Source: Chloroflexota bacterium
Lineage (GTDB): Bacteria > Chloroflexota > Dehalococcoidia > Lucifugimonadales > UBA3495
Length of the DNA stretch: 29,799 nt
Direction: 5' to 3'
Assembly (NCBI GenBank): GCA_022562335.1
Contig: JADFPM010000005.1
Span: forward strand, 1-29,799
In this document: piece by piece, positions 7,954 through 15,734 of the stretch
Numbering within the stretch: the first letter of the stretch is position 1
Layout of the letters: each line of letters starts with the position of its first letter
Notes under the pieces: model-generated
What the model saw: the letters and a program-made list of their open reading frames with translations, nothing else
Databases searched by the model: none
Told to the model about the DNA's origin: nothing
Position numbers and translations under genes: made by a program

Positions 7954-8397
7954 CTAGTAGTGGCGAAGCTCCACCACGTTGTCGTCGGGGTCGTAGATGT
8001 ACAGCGACGTGCCGTCGCCGTGGGAGCCCCAGCGTTTGCCCGGCCCGGCTTGGATATCCACGCCCAGGGCTTCAAATTTGGTCTTTAGCGCTTCCATGTC
8101 GGTCTTTTCGATCACCATGCAGTAATGGTCCTGGTTCTTGATCCCTTCCCTTCCGATGGGTTCCTGGTCGGCGGCGAAGAAATCTATGATGGTGTCCGCG
8201 TTGATCCGCGCCGAAGGGAAGCGAATCTCGCCTGCCCTCCACTGCTCCACCCGCTCTGCCGGCATGCCCAGGACCTGGGTGTAGAAACGCAGCGATTCCT
8301 CCACGTCCTTCACCCTCAGGACGATGTGGTCCATCTCGGTGATCTTGACCAATGGCTGGGACGTGACCGAGGTTTGGCTCTCTGTTTGGGTAGACAT
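7954..8397 (-). CDS. VOC family protein (glyoxalase/dioxygenase fold)
   Basis: The 147-residue protein has two beta-alpha-beta-beta-beta modules of the vicinal oxygen chelate fold. Likely metal ligands are His24 in MDHIVLRV, His91 in QDHYCMVI and Glu143 in DPDDNVVELRHY, the pattern of metal-dependent members. VEESLRFYTQVLGM is the usual first helix. The N-terminal 18 residues are Ser/Thr/Gln-rich and look disordered. The GTCTCAC spacer follows a strong AGGAGG upstream of the ATG at 8397. Members include glyoxalase I, extradiol dioxygenases and antibiotic-resistance proteins; the residues visible do not choose among them. It is alone on its strand between two repeat-containing gaps. Confidence 0.9.
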   Translation of the reverse strand: MSTQTESQTSVTSQPLVKITEMDHIVLRVKDVEESLRFYTQVLGMPAERVEQWRAGEIRFPSARINADTIIDFFAADQEPIGREGIKNQDHYCMVIEKTDMEALKTKFEALGVDIQAGPGKRWGSHGDGTSLYIYDPDDNVVELRHY

Positions 8398-8520
8398 GTG
8401 AGACCTCCTATGAGTCCCCCGGGGCGTAGAATCCAGCTTCAGATATTACCTATGACAGGCACGGCCATTGTACTACACCCCGATGCAGCGTCAATCCCTG
8501 GATGACGGCCCCCCTCCCGG

Positions 8521-8553
8521 CTATTTGACCGCTATTTGACCGCTATTTGACCG
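8521..8553. repeat. 11-bp tandem repeat over the end of the last pilus gene
   Basis: CTATTTGACCG occurs three times in exact succession (8521-8531, 8532-8542, 8543-8553). The last unit includes the TAG stop of the minus-strand PilX-like gene. Because 11 is not a multiple of 3, the repeated TAG falls in all three frames on that strand. Confidence 0.9.
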
Positions 8554-9922
8554 TCCACCGGTTGATGATGCCGGTATCGGTGCCCACCCAGACCTGGAAG
8601 GTCCCGATGACCTTATTGGTGTCCCCTATCTGCGCTTCCACTTTGAATGCGTCCCGCAGCGTGACCAGGGCGGTTGGCCAGGTATAGACATCGTCGGGGT
8701 TCTCATCGAAAGTCACCAACAGGTCGCTCCAATAATCTCCGGCCTTGACCGTCGCTAAAGCGCGAAACACCAGGACCCTGGAAGCGCCGCTGGCTATCTG
8801 GTTAGACAGGTCCCAGGTCAACCGTTGCCGATCTTCGGTGTCTGGGCAGGGTGTGTTGTTATTGGGAATATTCACGACGGGGTCCGCCAAGGGATTGCCG
8901 TCCAGAACAGCGCTGCCGGTCACGAAGCAAAACCCCAGGGGCAGAAGATCGCGTATGCGGGTCACGGTCAGCGGCGCCGTCCCGATATTCTCGATATCGA
9001 TGGTGTAACCGATGACCACGGAATACGTGGACAGCGGTGGGGTCAAGGACGCCACGTAGAAATCGGTGGCGGAGGTCACTTTCTTGCTCAACTCGGCCGC
9101 CGCGGGCTCGTCCCGGCAAATATCGCCGCCCGGACTGCCGATGACCGCTTTCGCTGTCTTGCCCGACGTGGTCTGGGCGCCTCCCGGTTCCACCCAAGCG
9201 TCGTTGCAATAATTGCCCTCGGGCAGCCCGCCAGCGATGCTGACTTTAAAGGAAAGAGACGCCGATTCACCGGAATCAAGGTCGGGCAACCCCAGCGATG
9301 AGAGGTTCCAAGTAAGGACCCTTCCGGAGGGAGAGGGATCTGCTATGGTCACGCCGGTGGTGGGACCAAGGTAGGTGAACCCCAAAGGCAACTGATCGTG
9401 TATCTGATTAAGATTCACTCCGCTGGAACTCCGGTTGGTGGCGGTTATGTTATATATGCGCGTAGTGGGGTCGGCCAGGTCCAGAGGGTCGATGCTTTTA
9501 ACGGTCTGCAACTTGCGGTTGTTGTAGGCCGAAATGGGCGGGACCTCGCCGGGACTGGAAGGAGACGCCGACAGCGAATCGATGGGGGGCTGGGGAGGAA
9601 GGCTGATGGAAAGGGTAACCGTCTCTCCGCAAAAGTCCAGGGTTTCCTGGCCGCCGGGATGGTCCACCCACCATTGGGACCAACGGGCCGTGCTGTTCAA
9701 GAGGTAGTTTACGTATTCGCCGACGCCCAGGGCGCAATACTGCCGCCGCATGATCTGCTTTTTCGACCGCGAGTCTATACTGGCCGTGGTCGCCAGCCCC
9801 AGGGCCGAGGTCACCAGGGGAACGCTCAGGGCCATGAAACCAATAACGGCCAACATTGCTATGCCGCCGCGTTGTGACCTGAGGCATCGCCCCAGGCGTT
9901 GCGGAAGGCGTGGTCCGGTCAT
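8543..9922 (-). CDS. PilX-like pilus protein with two DUF11-like domains
   Basis: The real start is the ATG at 9922, which overlaps the stop of the PilW-like gene in ATGA, giving 459 residues; the longer frame from 10021 has no support. Residues 1-20 are basic, and after QRGG a hydrophobic helix follows at about 21-43 (GIAMLAVIGFMALSVPLVTS), like the N-terminus of PilX-class minor pilins without the Glu5. About 155-260 and 285-400 are two beta-rich repeats with NQIHDQLPLGFTYLG and RIRDLLPLGFCFVTG, the signature of DUF11-type surface repeats. Such a protein would be anchored by the helix and face outside, perhaps as a pilus-tip adhesin. This is the last gene of the operon. Confidence 0.75.
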   Translation of the reverse strand: MTGPRLPQRLGRCLRSQRGGIAMLAVIGFMALSVPLVTSALGLATTASIDSRSKKQIMRRQYCALGVGEYVNYLLNSTARWSQWWVDHPGGQETLDFCGETVTLSISLPPQPPIDSLSASPSSPGEVPPISAYNNRKLQTVKSIDPLDLADPTTRIYNITATNRSSSGVNLNQIHDQLPLGFTYLGPTTGVTIADPSPSGRVLTWNLSSLGLPDLDSGESASLSFKVSIAGGLPEGNYCNDAWVEPGGAQTTSGKTAKAVIGSPGGDICRDEPAAAELSKKVTSATDFYVASLTPPLSTYSVVIGYTIDIENIGTAPLTVTRIRDLLPLGFCFVTGSAVLDGNPLADPVVNIPNNNTPCPDTEDRQRLTWDLSNQIASGASRVLVFRALATVKAGDYWSDLLVTFDENPDDVYTWPTALVTLRDAFKVEAQIGDTNKVIGTFQVWVGTDTGIINRWTVK

Positions 9923-10479
9923 TGCAGTATCAGCTTCCTCAAGTAGGTCTGGAGACGTATGCTCTCGACGCTTCCCCGTCCCGCCTCGACCTGCAGGTCC
10001 AAGGTCAGCAACCGCTGGCACAGGGACACCTGCAGGGAACCGGCCACCACCCGGCGCGCCAACTTATTTTGCCGGCCATCAAAATCCCTGATCAACGATC
10101 CTCCCGATATGCTGTAAGAGGCGGTGTGGGTCCCGTTGACCGTGTCGCTCCAAGAAAGCACCACCGACGACGAGGCCGGTACGCCGGGAGCGCAGCCCAC
10201 TCGCTGCCCCAAGGAATCCCTGGCGTCTTCGGCATTGAGGGCGTCACCGGCAAAACGGCTGCCGGCCCGGCGCAGATCCACCGAAGCTGTCAGGTCGTCT
10301 TGCCAGAACCGTTGAAAGGATATGACTTGAAAGATCCCGCTTCCGGCAAGCCCCACCACGACGGAAAGCACCCCCAGGGCAACCACCATTTCGATCAGCG
10401 TGAATCCGGACGACGCCGTTCCAAAATGGGCCGGATACCATTGTCTAAGGCGTTGCGAGACGGGATGGCCAGCAATCAC
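9919..10479 (-). CDS. PilW-like minor pilin (prepilin)
   Basis: This 186-residue protein has a prepilin leader ending at Gly25 and the mature start FTLIEMVVALGVLS, with Glu at +5 (Glu30), so it should be cut and N-methylated by a prepilin peptidase not present in this window. The hydrophobic helix is 26-48. The region after it (ISFQRFWQDDLTASVDLRRAG) resembles PilW/PilJ minor pilins. It starts with GTG at 10479 in a GTGA overlap with the upstream gene, and its stop overlaps the next start in ATGA. Both overlaps suggest translational coupling. Minor pilins of this type prime pilus assembly. Confidence 0.85.
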   Translation of the reverse strand: MIAGHPVSQRLRQWYPAHFGTASSGFTLIEMVVALGVLSVVVGLAGSGIFQVISFQRFWQDDLTASVDLRRAGSRFAGDALNAEDARDSLGQRVGCAPGVPASSSVVLSWSDTVNGTHTASYSISGGSLIRDFDGRQNKLARRVVAGSLQVSLCQRLLTLDLQVEAGRGSVESIRLQTYLRKLILQ

Positions 10480-10880
10480 GGACCTGCCCTGAGAGTTTCC
10501 AGCGACAGGATGCCGCGGCCTTCGAAGGTCACCGAGACGGTCAGTTTCTCGAGACTCGTGTCGCCGACGATGTATTCGGTGGCGTTGGCGGTCACGGCGT
10601 ACCTGTCGGGGGCGCTGATGGACGGGTACGAGGCGGGAGGCGGCAGGTAAGCCTGGCTGAAAATGTATTCCATCTGATTTCGCGCGATGTTTTCCGCCGT
10701 GGAATGGTTCTCGGTGAGTTCCCCCGATGAATGGGCGGTCCTGATGCCCACCAGCACCGCCGTTCCCACGGTCCCAAAAACCAGGACGGCCACGGCCGTC
10801 TCAAGCAACATGTTTCCCCGGCACCCCAAGTCCCCAGGTCCCCGCTTGGGGAACCCCAGGGTCCAGCGGATGGCCAACAT
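10476..10880 (-). CDS. PilV-like minor pilin (prepilin)
   Basis: A start at the ATG at 10880 gives 134 residues, with the cleavage site RG|NMLLE at 22/23 and Glu27 at mature position 5, the same leader length as the major pilin. The helix NMLLETAVAVLVFGTVGTAV follows. The rest (SSGELTENHSTAENIARNQM) is like PilV/GspI-type minor pilins that have IARNQME-type segments. The frame is open to 11096, but the added residues are Arg-rich and would overlap nothing sensible; the start is the least certain part. A hairpin lies between this gene and the pilin upstream. It overlaps the PilW-like gene by 4 bases. Confidence 0.78.
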   Translation of the reverse strand: MLAIRWTLGFPKRGPGDLGCRGNMLLETAVAVLVFGTVGTAVLVGIRTAHSSGELTENHSTAENIARNQMEYIFSQAYLPPPASYPSISAPDRYAVTANATEYIVGDTSLEKLTVSVTFEGRGILSLETLRAGP

Positions 10881-10949
10881 CTTCCGAGCCGCATCCAGAA
10901 CACGGACGATGGCCAAGCACGGGCCTGAGCGTGTCACTTGACCGATAAC

Positions 10950-10985
10950 GGCCGGGCCCGCCGATCTTCGACGGCCGACCCGGCC
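10950..10985 (-). terminator. Possible attenuating hairpin between pilin and minor pilins
   Basis: GGCCGGG at 10950-10956 can pair with CCCGGCC at 10979-10985, with a 22-base loop. It lies in the 142-base gap after the major pilin. A partial terminator here would let the pilin be made in excess over the minor pilins. There is no U-tract, so the call is weak. Confidence 0.3.
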
Positions 10986-11022
10986 TCTCGAGCATTTTCT
11001 CATGTCTATACCTGGCGCCCGG

Positions 11023-11481
11023 TTATGGAGGCGTGCGGCAGGCCCCCGCATCGTCAGCCGCCTCAGGAGCGGCATCGCGGGAATAGACCTCGCCACTGGC
11101 CGTCCAGCAGTAGTAGTAGCTGGTGGTGCCTTTCTTTAGGAATTGGGCCCCCGCGCCGCCGAAAAGGACAGCCGCGCCGGTTCCGGCGGGCAACGCCGTC
11201 CAGGTATTGGTAGCGGCTGCGGGGTTTATGACGGCGGTCACGGTGGTTATGTCCTGCTCCGCCATCATGGCGGCCATGGCCGTTTGAACCGTCTCCCTTT
11301 CGGCAGCCATGGCGCCGGTCTTGCCGCTTCCGGTGAATTTGGTCACCAGCGGGACGGTCACTCCCGCCAAAGCGACGATGATGCCAATCACCACCAGGAG
11401 TTCAACCAAGGTAAAACCTCTCTGCCACTTTGCTCCCTTCACCGGCGGCAATTTCCAAAAGGCTCGCCAAAAGTTCTCCAT
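11023..11481 (-). CDS. Type IV major pilin (prepilin-type)
   Basis: This 152-residue prepilin has a 22-residue leader ending RG, then FTLVELLVVIGIIVALAGV, the textbook N-methylated helix with Glu27 at mature position 5. A globular part of about 100 residues follows with many Ala, Thr and Gly and two C-terminal-half cysteines (YYYCWTASGE and AGACRTPP) that could make the pilin D-loop disulfide. It is the first of the four prepilin-like genes and the only one whose size, helix and Cys pair suggest the main subunit. The ATG at 11481 follows GGAGATAGAGAGT, a good ribosome site. A 313-base gap upstream gives room for its own promoter. Confidence 0.88.
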   Translation of the reverse strand: MENFWRAFWKLPPVKGAKWQRGFTLVELLVVIGIIVALAGVTVPLVTKFTGSGKTGAMAAERETVQTAMAAMMAEQDITTVTAVINPAAATNTWTALPAGTGAAVLFGGAGAQFLKKGTTSYYYCWTASGEVYSRDAAPEAADDAGACRTPP

Positions 11482-11794
11482 ACTCTCTATCTCCTTTAAA
11501 ACCCTTTAGCCCTGACCGGAAACCCCGATAGGGTCGTCGATCTCCGGCACTGCGGTCGAGATTGACCGGCCACCCGTTCGATCCTCCCCATATGGATTCT
11601 CATAGGAGGGAGCTAGACCGGGTTTGAAACCGTTGTGCAGCCTGCGGCATTTGATTAATTCTAGTTAGGGCCGCGGCTATTGATTGGGGCGCCAACACCC
11701 ATTTCGGCCCCAGGCAGACCAATGAATCAGCGGGTGGAAAATCTCAAATGATCGGGGAACCCCCCGGGGGAACCGGGCGATTTGGGAAGGCGTG
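11482..11794 (-). other. Untranslated leader of the pilin gene
   Basis: No open frame of note lies here. On the minus strand the last 100 bases contain short hairpins (ACCC-TATCG-GGGT; GGTC-AATCTC-GACC). A segment near 11623-11655 resembles the GGTTTGAAACC and CTGCGGCAT words of the 54-bp repeat at 7812. No sigma-type promoter and no riboswitch class I know could be matched. Confidence 0.4.
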
Positions 11795-13846
11795 TCAGGG
11801 GGTGGTTGCGGAGGTGTCCGGCGCCCCGGTTGATGAGGCTTGGCCCTCGGCATTATGCCGCGGAAGGGGATTCGTGGCCAGGATCCTGAAAGTGATCCTG
11901 CCGCCGGCTTCTTTACCCAAGCCTTCCAACCCGGTGATCCGGGCATCGCCAAAGTGTCCGGAGTCCCTGACCGCCTGAGCGTAATTGAGGACATCGCCGT
12001 GGGTCTCGGCGGTGCCCGAGATGGCGAATCCATTTTGTTCCGGGTTCAGGCCGTAGAGAGATACACCGTGGGACTCGGTGTCATAGGTTATGGCTTTCAG
12101 CTGCGCCAACAGGGTCTGCATATCACGTTGAGTTTCGTCTAGCCTCGATTCAAGGGCCGCCGCTTCATCGGTTGTGGCTTGCAGGTTTCCAGTCAACTCC
12201 AACTCCCGGTCCACCATGGATCGGCGTTGTTTCGCCTGACCTTGCAGGAAGTCCAATCGGACCTCCAGGGCGTCGGCGCCATCAACCACGGTGTTCGTTT
12301 TTTCCCAGACCGGGACGGTGCCGGCGGCCGCCAGCAAAAGCGCGATGAATATCGGCGCCAGAAGGGGAGGCAGCGGCGGCGGCAGGTGACGTTGGGGCAA
12401 TACATTTAATCCCGGCGGAGCATTTCGGAGAACCATCCCCGAAGCCCCCTTCCGGGACGCTTTGTTCCGGGACGCTTGCTTGCGGAACGCGCTCTGCCAC
12501 GAGCCTACACCCGCCCGGTCGGCGAGAAACAGGCCGATATTTGAAGCATATTGGGCCACTGGGAAATTCGGCGGGTGATCCAGGGGGCGATCTTCCGAAG
12601 TCCGCAGAGTGGATACGGGTCTTTGCAAAACCTTTTCCAACTCCCGAGGGTCGACCCCAGCGCCAAACACATCTCCGGTCAACACCACCGGAGCCAGGGG
12701 GTAATCCGTTTCATCATCTCCGGGATCCTCAAGACCGGGCCGCCCGGAACTGAACGCTTCTACCTGCTCCACCCCCCGAGCCAAGGCATCGTAGTCTGCT
12801 TCGGATCTCGATCCGTCCCGCGGGCACGCCACCTGGTGCACCACTCTGGGCTCGCCGTTCAAAATCGGGACGATGGCCGCGGTATCGTTCTCGAAATGGA
12901 TTATCAGGGAGTTGGCGGCTCCCACGGCGTATGCCAGGGTGGTGGACCTGGCATAGGCAGCCGAAGGGGAGACGCCGGAATCGGCCAGCAGACCCGCCGT
13001 CCTCTCCATTTCCGCCCTGGGCACAGCCAAGGCGAACACCTCTAACCGGCCCTTTTTAAAGCCGGGACTGGGCCGGGTGCACCAACTCAGGTCCACCTGG
13101 CTCTTCCCGAAGGGGAGCGACTCCAACAGTTCCGTCTCTACGATAGGACCAAGGTAACGCCGCCCCACCTTGGTCAGTGTCAGGTTACGGATGAGGCACG
13201 TGTATGCCGGCAGGTCGAACACGACCCTCCGGTGGCCTCGCTCCACTCCCTGGAGCACCCGCTTCAAAAGGGACGGAGTGACTTGGTCCCCAAATTCACC
13301 GGCATGGTCGCTTCCGGACCCGGCCAGCGGACCAAATTCATCCCCTACCCATGCCGATCTCCAGGACAGCACCCGGCGCCCCCGGAAGACCACGACCCGC
13401 ACCACCGCGCCTTCAATACTGATGGTCAGAGTGATCTTCCGGACGCGATGATCGACCGCTCGGGCCAATCGGGCAATGATTGAAACGGCTATTCTGCCGG
13501 GCCGTACAAACGCTGCAGGCTTTACGGCCTTGGGCGATGATTTACCCGTGCTGGGCAAGCCTGGGAGCCGATCTCCGGAACGCCGGAATGGCGCAACGGC
13601 TATCCGCCTTGGCATTTGCGGCCTGAAACCGGTCACGCCCCGGACAAACCGGTCCAGGGCCGGAGCGCTGCGGCGAAAGATGAGGGTACAGACCGACTCG
13701 ACGGCCACCAAGGGCAGCAAAATCCCGCAGACCAGGGCCTGCAACGGAAACGTCAGGACCCGTGACGGACCCAGGCTGAGGCCCAGTAACCGGTTGGAAA
13801 CGTTGCCGGTTGCCCGGTTTGTCCTTTCCCCGTGGCCTTCCCTCAT
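11795..13846 (-). CDS. PilM-PilN fusion, type IV pilus inner-membrane platform
   Basis: In 683 residues this protein joins what are normally two genes. Residues 33-57 are a hydrophobic segment, and about 130-480 resemble the actin-like PilM, starting ITLTISIEGAVVRVVVF where PilM has its first phosphate loop; the usual DIGSS is degraded to ISIEG. About 491-512 is a second membrane helix (LLAPIFIALLLAAAGTVPVW), followed by a coiled region (LDFLQGQAKQRRSMVDRELE) and a PilN-type alpha/beta domain ending around 665. In the order pilB-pilC-pilO-pilMN it should link the motor and PilC to PilO. The stop of PilO is 25 bases upstream. The ATG at 13846 has a weak ribosome site. Confidence 0.72.
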   Translation of the reverse strand: MREGHGERTNRATGNVSNRLLGLSLGPSRVLTFPLQALVCGILLPLVAVESVCTLIFRRSAPALDRFVRGVTGFRPQMPRRIAVAPFRRSGDRLPGLPSTGKSSPKAVKPAAFVRPGRIAVSIIARLARAVDHRVRKITLTISIEGAVVRVVVFRGRRVLSWRSAWVGDEFGPLAGSGSDHAGEFGDQVTPSLLKRVLQGVERGHRRVVFDLPAYTCLIRNLTLTKVGRRYLGPIVETELLESLPFGKSQVDLSWCTRPSPGFKKGRLEVFALAVPRAEMERTAGLLADSGVSPSAAYARSTTLAYAVGAANSLIIHFENDTAAIVPILNGEPRVVHQVACPRDGSRSEADYDALARGVEQVEAFSSGRPGLEDPGDDETDYPLAPVVLTGDVFGAGVDPRELEKVLQRPVSTLRTSEDRPLDHPPNFPVAQYASNIGLFLADRAGVGSWQSAFRKQASRNKASRKGASGMVLRNAPPGLNVLPQRHLPPPLPPLLAPIFIALLLAAAGTVPVWEKTNTVVDGADALEVRLDFLQGQAKQRRSMVDRELELTGNLQATTDEAAALESRLDETQRDMQTLLAQLKAITYDTESHGVSLYGLNPEQNGFAISGTAETHGDVLNYAQAVRDSGHFGDARITGLEGLGKEAGGRITFRILATNPLPRHNAEGQASSTGAPDTSATTP

Positions 13847-13871
13847 CAGACGCTGCCGGTCATGGCTTTAT

Positions 13872-14516
13872 TCACCTTTTTGCCTGGTCTTTGGCTTCCC
13901 CGTCCACGACAGCTTGGGGGGAGAGGTAAAATTGAAAGCCCAATTTTGACACCGAGTCTGAATCCAGCCCTGAAAGTTGGACGCTGGAAACCGTCGCCGA
14001 CGGCGCCGGGCCGCTGAGAGACTCCAAGAATCTAAAGATCTCTTGCGGGCTTCCCAGGGCGGTGACCGCAATGGGCTGGATCTGGTATCTGATGCCATCG
14101 ATCTCCTCGGGTACGGCATCGGACACCGTTATGGAGGCCAATCCCACGCCTGCCGCCGAGGCGGTGGTGGATAACATGGAAATCATGCTATCGATGGACT
14201 CATAGTCGAACTCCCGCCGAAGCCGTTCCAACCGCTGTTGACCGGAATCCAGCCGGCCGGCGATCTCTGCCAAAGCCGGTTCGTCTCTGGACAAGATCAC
14301 CGTGAGGGTATCGGTCTGGGCCTGAAGAGAACCGGTTTTATCCCAGGAAGTCCAATAGTTAAACGCTTGGTAACCGTAGATTCCCAGTATGGCCGCGGTA
14401 AGCAGCAAGGCGATGGCCACCCACGGCTTCAACCTGGAAATCTGGCCGGAGACCTGGCCGGAGACGGTCTGCCGCGATGGAGCCGTGGCTGGTGCAGCGC
14501 CGGTGGACCTGGCCAT
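13872..14516 (-). CDS. PilO-like pilus assembly protein
   Basis: The 214-residue protein has a disordered N-terminus (1-31), one membrane helix at about 32-50 (WVAIALLLTAAILGIYGYQ), a coiled-coil region (75-110, e.g. RLDSGQQRLERLRREFDY) and a C-terminal ferredoxin-like domain (118-200), which is the PilO layout. Residues SGQVSGQIS come from a perfect 12-bp tandem repeat near 14443-14466. PilO pairs with PilN to form the inner-membrane platform. It starts 3 bases after the PilC stop and is followed by the PilM-PilN fusion. Sequence similarity to PilO is inferred mainly from this architecture and from position. Confidence 0.72.
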   Translation of the reverse strand: MARSTGAAPATAPSRQTVSGQVSGQISRLKPWVAIALLLTAAILGIYGYQAFNYWTSWDKTGSLQAQTDTLTVILSRDEPALAEIAGRLDSGQQRLERLRREFDYESIDSMISMLSTTASAAGVGLASITVSDAVPEEIDGIRYQIQPIAVTALGSPQEIFRFLESLSGPAPSATVSSVQLSGLDSDSVSKLGFQFYLSPQAVVDGEAKDQAKR

Positions 14517-14519
14517 TCG

Positions 14520-15734
14520 TCAGTACTGCCCTACCGAGTCCAACCCAGAATAGATCGGCAACAACATGGACAGCGCCATAAAAAGCACCACGGCGCCCAC
14601 CGCCAGTGTCGACATGGGTTCCATCAGCGTGACGATACTGCCGATGCGGGTCTCCAGTTCCTTTTCGTAGGAATTGGCCAGTTCGTCCATGGTGCGGCCC
14701 AGGGAGTTGCTTTCTTCACCGATCGAGACAAGTTCCACCCACATCCTGGGCAGGACTGGATAGCGGGCCAGGGCCTCAGCCAGCCCGTGCCCCGCCAGCA
14801 GACTTTCTTCCCCCGCGGTGAACGCCTGGTTTAAGGCCACATTCTTGCATCCGCTCTTTGCCAAAGGCAGGGCCCGGGCCAGGGGAACCCCCGACGGCAA
14901 CAGCATCGCCGCCGTCCGTGAGAATCGGGAGAGTTCTTTGGCCAACACCAGCGGACCGATGAGCGGCAGGCGCAGTTGAAGCCGGTGCATCCAGGCTTTT
15001 GCCACGGGCACACGCCCCACAGACCAAAAGACCGCGATGAGGGCCCCCACCCCCAATATGATCGCTATCAGGTTGCTTTTTACAATGCTGACCGATGCAA
15101 TGGCGGCCTTGGTGACGCCCGGAATCTCCGAATCCATGTCTTCAAAGGTCTCCAAAAGCGGGGGGAGCAAGACGGTCATCATCAAGACCAACATTATTAG
15201 AGAGGCGGACATGGTGAAAGCAGGCATGAGAAGGGTCTGTTTGGCCCTTCTCATGGCGTCTTGTTCGACTTCCAGAGATTCCGAGAGTTGTTCGAGGGCA
15301 GGGGCCAGGCTGCCGGTGAATTCGCCCACCTCCACCACGCTGATGTACCTGGAATCGAAAACCCTGGGATAAAGGGCCAGCCCCGCGGTGAGGCTTCCCC
15401 CCCGGTCCAGGGTTTCCCGCAATCCCTGGATGGTATGGCGCATCACCCGGTTGCCGGTTTCCGTCTGGATCATCTGCAGGGCCCGCTGCATGCTGCTGCC
15501 ACCCCGGACCATGGTGGCCAGATGACGGGAAAACCGTACCAACTCGCCGGTGCCCGCTTTAAAAAAGGTGGGGAAAAGTTCCTCCAATCCGGGAAGGCGG
15601 CGGGCGGGATTGACACTCAAGACCTTGTAGCCCTGAAGGGCGATGGCGCCCCGGGCTTCCGCCTCGTTGGGGGCCTCGATCTTTCCTTTGAGTACCCCGT
15701 CTTGGGTCGTGTATGCCACGTATTGGAACTTCAT
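14520..15734 (-). CDS. pilC: PilC/GspF-family platform protein
   Basis: The 404 residues are the normal length for PilC. The N-terminus FQYVAYTTQDGVLKGKIEA matches the family's opening motif, and two T2SSF domains can be seen (about 66-190 and 268-390), each with a membrane helix, LIMLVLMMTVLLPPLLETF and AVGAVVLFMALSMLLPIY. RALPLAKSGCKNVAL and LVSIGEESNSLGRTM are the family's second-domain signatures. PilC sits in the membrane and couples the PilB motor to pilin polymerisation. Its ATG at 15734 overlaps the pilB stop in ATGA. There is no other PilC-like gene in the window. Confidence 0.93.
   Translation of the reverse strand: MKFQYVAYTTQDGVLKGKIEAPNEAEARGAIALQGYKVLSVNPARRLPGLEELFPTFFKAGTGELVRFSRHLATMVRGGSSMQRALQMIQTETGNRVMRHTIQGLRETLDRGGSLTAGLALYPRVFDSRYISVVEVGEFTGSLAPALEQLSESLEVEQDAMRRAKQTLLMPAFTMSASLIMLVLMMTVLLPPLLETFEDMDSEIPGVTKAAIASVSIVKSNLIAIILGVGALIAVFWSVGRVPVAKAWMHRLQLRLPLIGPLVLAKELSRFSRTAAMLLPSGVPLARALPLAKSGCKNVALNQAFTAGEESLLAGHGLAEALARYPVLPRMWVELVSIGEESNSLGRTMDELANSYEKELETRIGSIVTLMEPMSTLAVGAVVLFMALSMLLPIYSGLDSVGQY

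Noticed and set aside
11482..11794. A c-di-GMP riboswitch in the pilin leader
   Set aside because: None of the conserved words of the class I or class II aptamers could be matched on the minus strand.
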